Assembly (NCBI GenBank): GCA_964569055.1
Contig: CAZMSZ010000164.1
Coordinates: forward strand, 1 to 15,310
Length of the DNA: 15,310 nt
Direction: 5' to 3'
From: JAWLGW01 sp964569055
GTDB taxonomy: Bacteria; Planctomycetota; J058
A program made the position numbers and the translations under genes. The notes under the pieces are model-generated. The model did not search any database, was not told where the DNA came from, and saw only the letters and a program-made list of their open reading frames with translations. This document shows, piece by piece, positions 13,402 to 15,310 of the stretch. Each line of letters begins with the position of its first letter. Position 1 is the stretch's first letter.

Positions 13402-15310
13402 GCCGGAGCGCGACCGCCCGACGATCCGCGATCCCGGCCTCGGTGATCGCGCTCCTCGCGCTGGCGCCGCCCGCCGGCGCGCAGCCCACGATCGGCTACG
13501 ACCTCGCCGAAGCGACCGGGGGGTTCGAGGACATCCGGGGACAGGGTCGACGCCTCCCGATCACGTCCGACCGTGGCGGGCTCGTCGCCCCGCTTCCGTT
13601 CGCGTTCCCGTACTTCGACACCGTCCAGGTCTCGGTCGGCATCACCAGCGAGGGCTACCTCACCTTCGGCGGCGCCGCGACCAACACCCCGGGGGAGCTC
13701 CCCAGCGCGACCCCGCCGAACGGCGTCATCGCGCCGTTCTGGGCGAACCTGAACATCACGCGGTTCGCGGGCGCCCGGATCGACATGCACACGCTCGGGA
13801 GCGCGCCGGCGCGGCGCTTCGTCGTGCAGTGGAGCGACATGCCGCTCGCGAGCGACCCGGGGGCGCGCCTCACGTTCCAGGCCGTGCTTTACGAGGGGAC
13901 GGGCGCGATCGAGTTCCGCTACGGCTCGTTGCGCAACGGCGACGGCACCGCGGGCGGTCCGGCCGCGGGCGCGACCGCCACGATCGGGATCGAGGACGTG
14001 ACCGGCGAGCGGGGCGTGCTGCACTCCCGCAACGCTCCGGCCGCGGCCGCCGAGCTCCGGCTGGTCTTCACCCGGGCGCCCGCCCGCGCACCGGAGTTGG
14101 CCGTCGCGACCGTGGTCGCCCCGCCGGGCGCCGCGGTCGAGGTCCCGATCGAGCTCAGCGCGCCCGTGCGCGGGCTGCGCGGATACCAGGCGACGTTCAC
14201 GGCGACCCCCGAACAGAGCGGCGCCCCACCCCTGGCGGTGCGCGCGGTCAGCGCGCCCGCGGCAGCCGACGCGCCGAGCTACGTGACCGAGCGCGCGCTC
14301 GCCACCACCGGGCCGCTCCGCCTCGTCCTCCCCGTCGCCCTGCCCGGCCATGACGGCGCCGTCCCCGAGCGCGACGGCCCTTGGACGATCGGGAGCGTCA
14401 CGCTGGTGGTGCCGGCCGACGCGATCCCCGGGAGCGTGTACCGACTCGAACTCGGCGACCTCCTCGCCGCGGACCCGGCCAGCCGGGCGCTCGCCGTCAC
14501 GAGCGTCCCTGGGCGCCTGATCGTGACCGCGCAGGGCCCGGCTGCGGCGGTCGACCGGCTCGACCTGATCGCGCCGCCCCGAGTCATCGCGGGTGAGCCC
14601 GCGACCCTCGAGGTGATCGCGACGGCAGGCGGGGTGCTGGTCCCGGGGCTCGCGGTCTCGCTCCTCGCCGACCCGGCCGTCGTGAACATCGCCATCGCCG
14701 AGGGCGTGACCGACGCGGACGGACGGTTCGTGACCACGCTGTTCGGCGCCGTCCCAACGACCTTCCAGGTGTTCGCCACGGCGGGCGGCGTGCAGGGCGC
14801 CGTCCGGATCGCGATCGTGGACCCCGCGCCCCCGACGATCGTGAGCACGCCGCCCCCCTTGGCGACCGTCGGCAGCCTCTACGCCTACGACGCGACGGCG
14901 CAGCCCGCCGGCTTCGCGTTCGACCTCGAGGCCGGCCCACCCGGAATGACGATCACCAGCGACGGCGCGCTCCGCTGGGTGCCCGGGGCCGACCAGGTTG
15001 GGACCCACTCGGTGACGATTCGGGTGGTCGATACCTCCACGCGCCAGACGTTCTCCGTGCTCGTGGAGCCCGTCCCGGTCGCGACCGTGCCCCGACCGAA
15101 CTTGCGGCCGACGATCACCACCACGCCGCCGCCCACGTCGCTCCTCGTCGGGGAGACCTTCACCTACGACGTCGACGCCACCGACCCCGACGGCGACCCG
15201 CTCGCGTTCAGCCTAAGCGTTTCGCCTGCGGGCTTGGCGGTGACGCCGACCGAGGGCGTGGTGACCTGGACTCCGACCGCGACCGACGTCGGCGAGCAGC
15301 GCGCCCTGGT
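13398..15310 (+). CDS. Large secreted surface protein, NIDO/cohesin/Ig domains (3' partial)
   Basis: An open frame of 637 codons with no stop that runs off the right edge, so the C-terminus is missing. Residues 1-29 are a signal peptide (RRSAIPASVIALLALAPPAGA, cut before QPT). Residues about 60-225 match NIDO-like extracellular domains: PLPFAFPYF, GYLTFGG, NGVIAPFWANLN and a GAIEFRYG strand. About 232-375 resembles a cohesin-type beta sandwich (VAPPGAAVEVPIELS opening). About 380-475 is an Ig-like domain. Two putative-Ig (He_PIG) repeats follow, from about 476 and 569, each with PTI-T-PP, a YxYDxxA strand and a LxWVP/VTWTP motif. This is a classic adhesin or matrix-protein layout. GTG 13398 has AGGAGG seven bases upstream and overlaps the previous stop (GTGA), so it is coupled to the LivJ-like gene. 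The partner or ligand is unknown. Confidence 0.88.
   Translation, partial: MSRSATARRSAIPASVIALLALAPPAGAQPTIGYDLAEATGGFEDIRGQGRRLPITSDRGGLVAPLPFAFPYFDTVQVSVGITSEGYLTFGGAATNTPGELPSATPPNGVIAPFWANLNITRFAGARIDMHTLGSAPARRFVVQWSDMPLASDPGARLTFQAVLYEGTGAIEFRYGSLRNGDGTAGGPAAGATATIGIEDVTGERGVLHSRNAPAAAAELRLVFTRAPARAPELAVATVVAPPGAAVEVPIELSAPVRGLRGYQATFTATPEQSGAPPLAVRAVSAPAAADAPSYVTERALATTGPLRLVLPVALPGHDGAVPERDGPWTIGSVTLVVPADAIPGSVYRLELGDLLAADPASRALAVTSVPGRLIVTAQGPAAAVDRLDLIAPPRVIAGEPATLEVIATAGGVLVPGLAVSLLADPAVVNIAIAEGVTDADGRFVTTLFGAVPTTFQVFATAGGVQGAVRIAIVDPAPPTIVSTPPPLATVGSLYAYDATAQPAGFAFDLEAGPPGMTITSDGALRWVPGADQVGTHSVTIRVVDTSTRQTFSVLVEPVPVATVPRPNLRPTITTTPPPTSLLVGETFTYDVDATDPDGDPLAFSLSVSPAGLAVTPTEGVVTWTPTATDVGEQRAL

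Overview
This window is very GC-rich DNA with dense, mostly plus-strand coding. Third codon positions are almost all G or C. Hanks-type Ser/Thr kinases with large extracellular parts, secreted beta-propeller and ConA-like proteins, and an adhesin with cohesin-like and putative-Ig domains point to a free-living bacterium with a complex envelope. The kinase sequence style suggests Planctomycetota or Myxococcota, but the window does not settle which. There is no sign of an insertion sequence, phage, plasmid or CRISPR array.

Left edge (1-753): on the minus strand, a 100-residue DksA/TraR-type zinc-finger protein is followed 53 bases later by tRNA-Gln(CTG) and then a strong hairpin terminator. The 200 bases between this unit and the first plus-strand kinase form a divergent intergenic region with one weak promoter candidate.

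Centre (754-9307): three tightly packed plus-strand genes form one apparent operon. They are a transmembrane Ser/Thr kinase with a PEGA-like, helical and NTF2-like exterior, an exported Ig/NHL beta-propeller protein (23-base overlap with the first gene), and a second transmembrane Ser/Thr kinase that carries its own predicted propeller (15-base gap). Both kinases have intact catalytic motifs and a Thr/Gly-rich repetitive linker just outside the membrane. I read this as a two-kinase envelope sensing module; the ligand is unknown, and this is the most interesting part of the window.

Right-centre (9530-12120): a second operon encodes an exported ConA-like protein, a YraQ/SO_0444-type permease with a CxC motif, and a membrane-anchored cysteine-containing protein resembling DUF3299. 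A metal-handling role is likely but inferred.

Right edge (12253-15310): a membrane-anchored LivJ-type binding protein has no transporter genes beside it. It overlaps by four bases with a large secreted multidomain surface protein (NIDO-like, cohesin-like, Ig-like and putative-Ig repeats) that runs off the end of the window.
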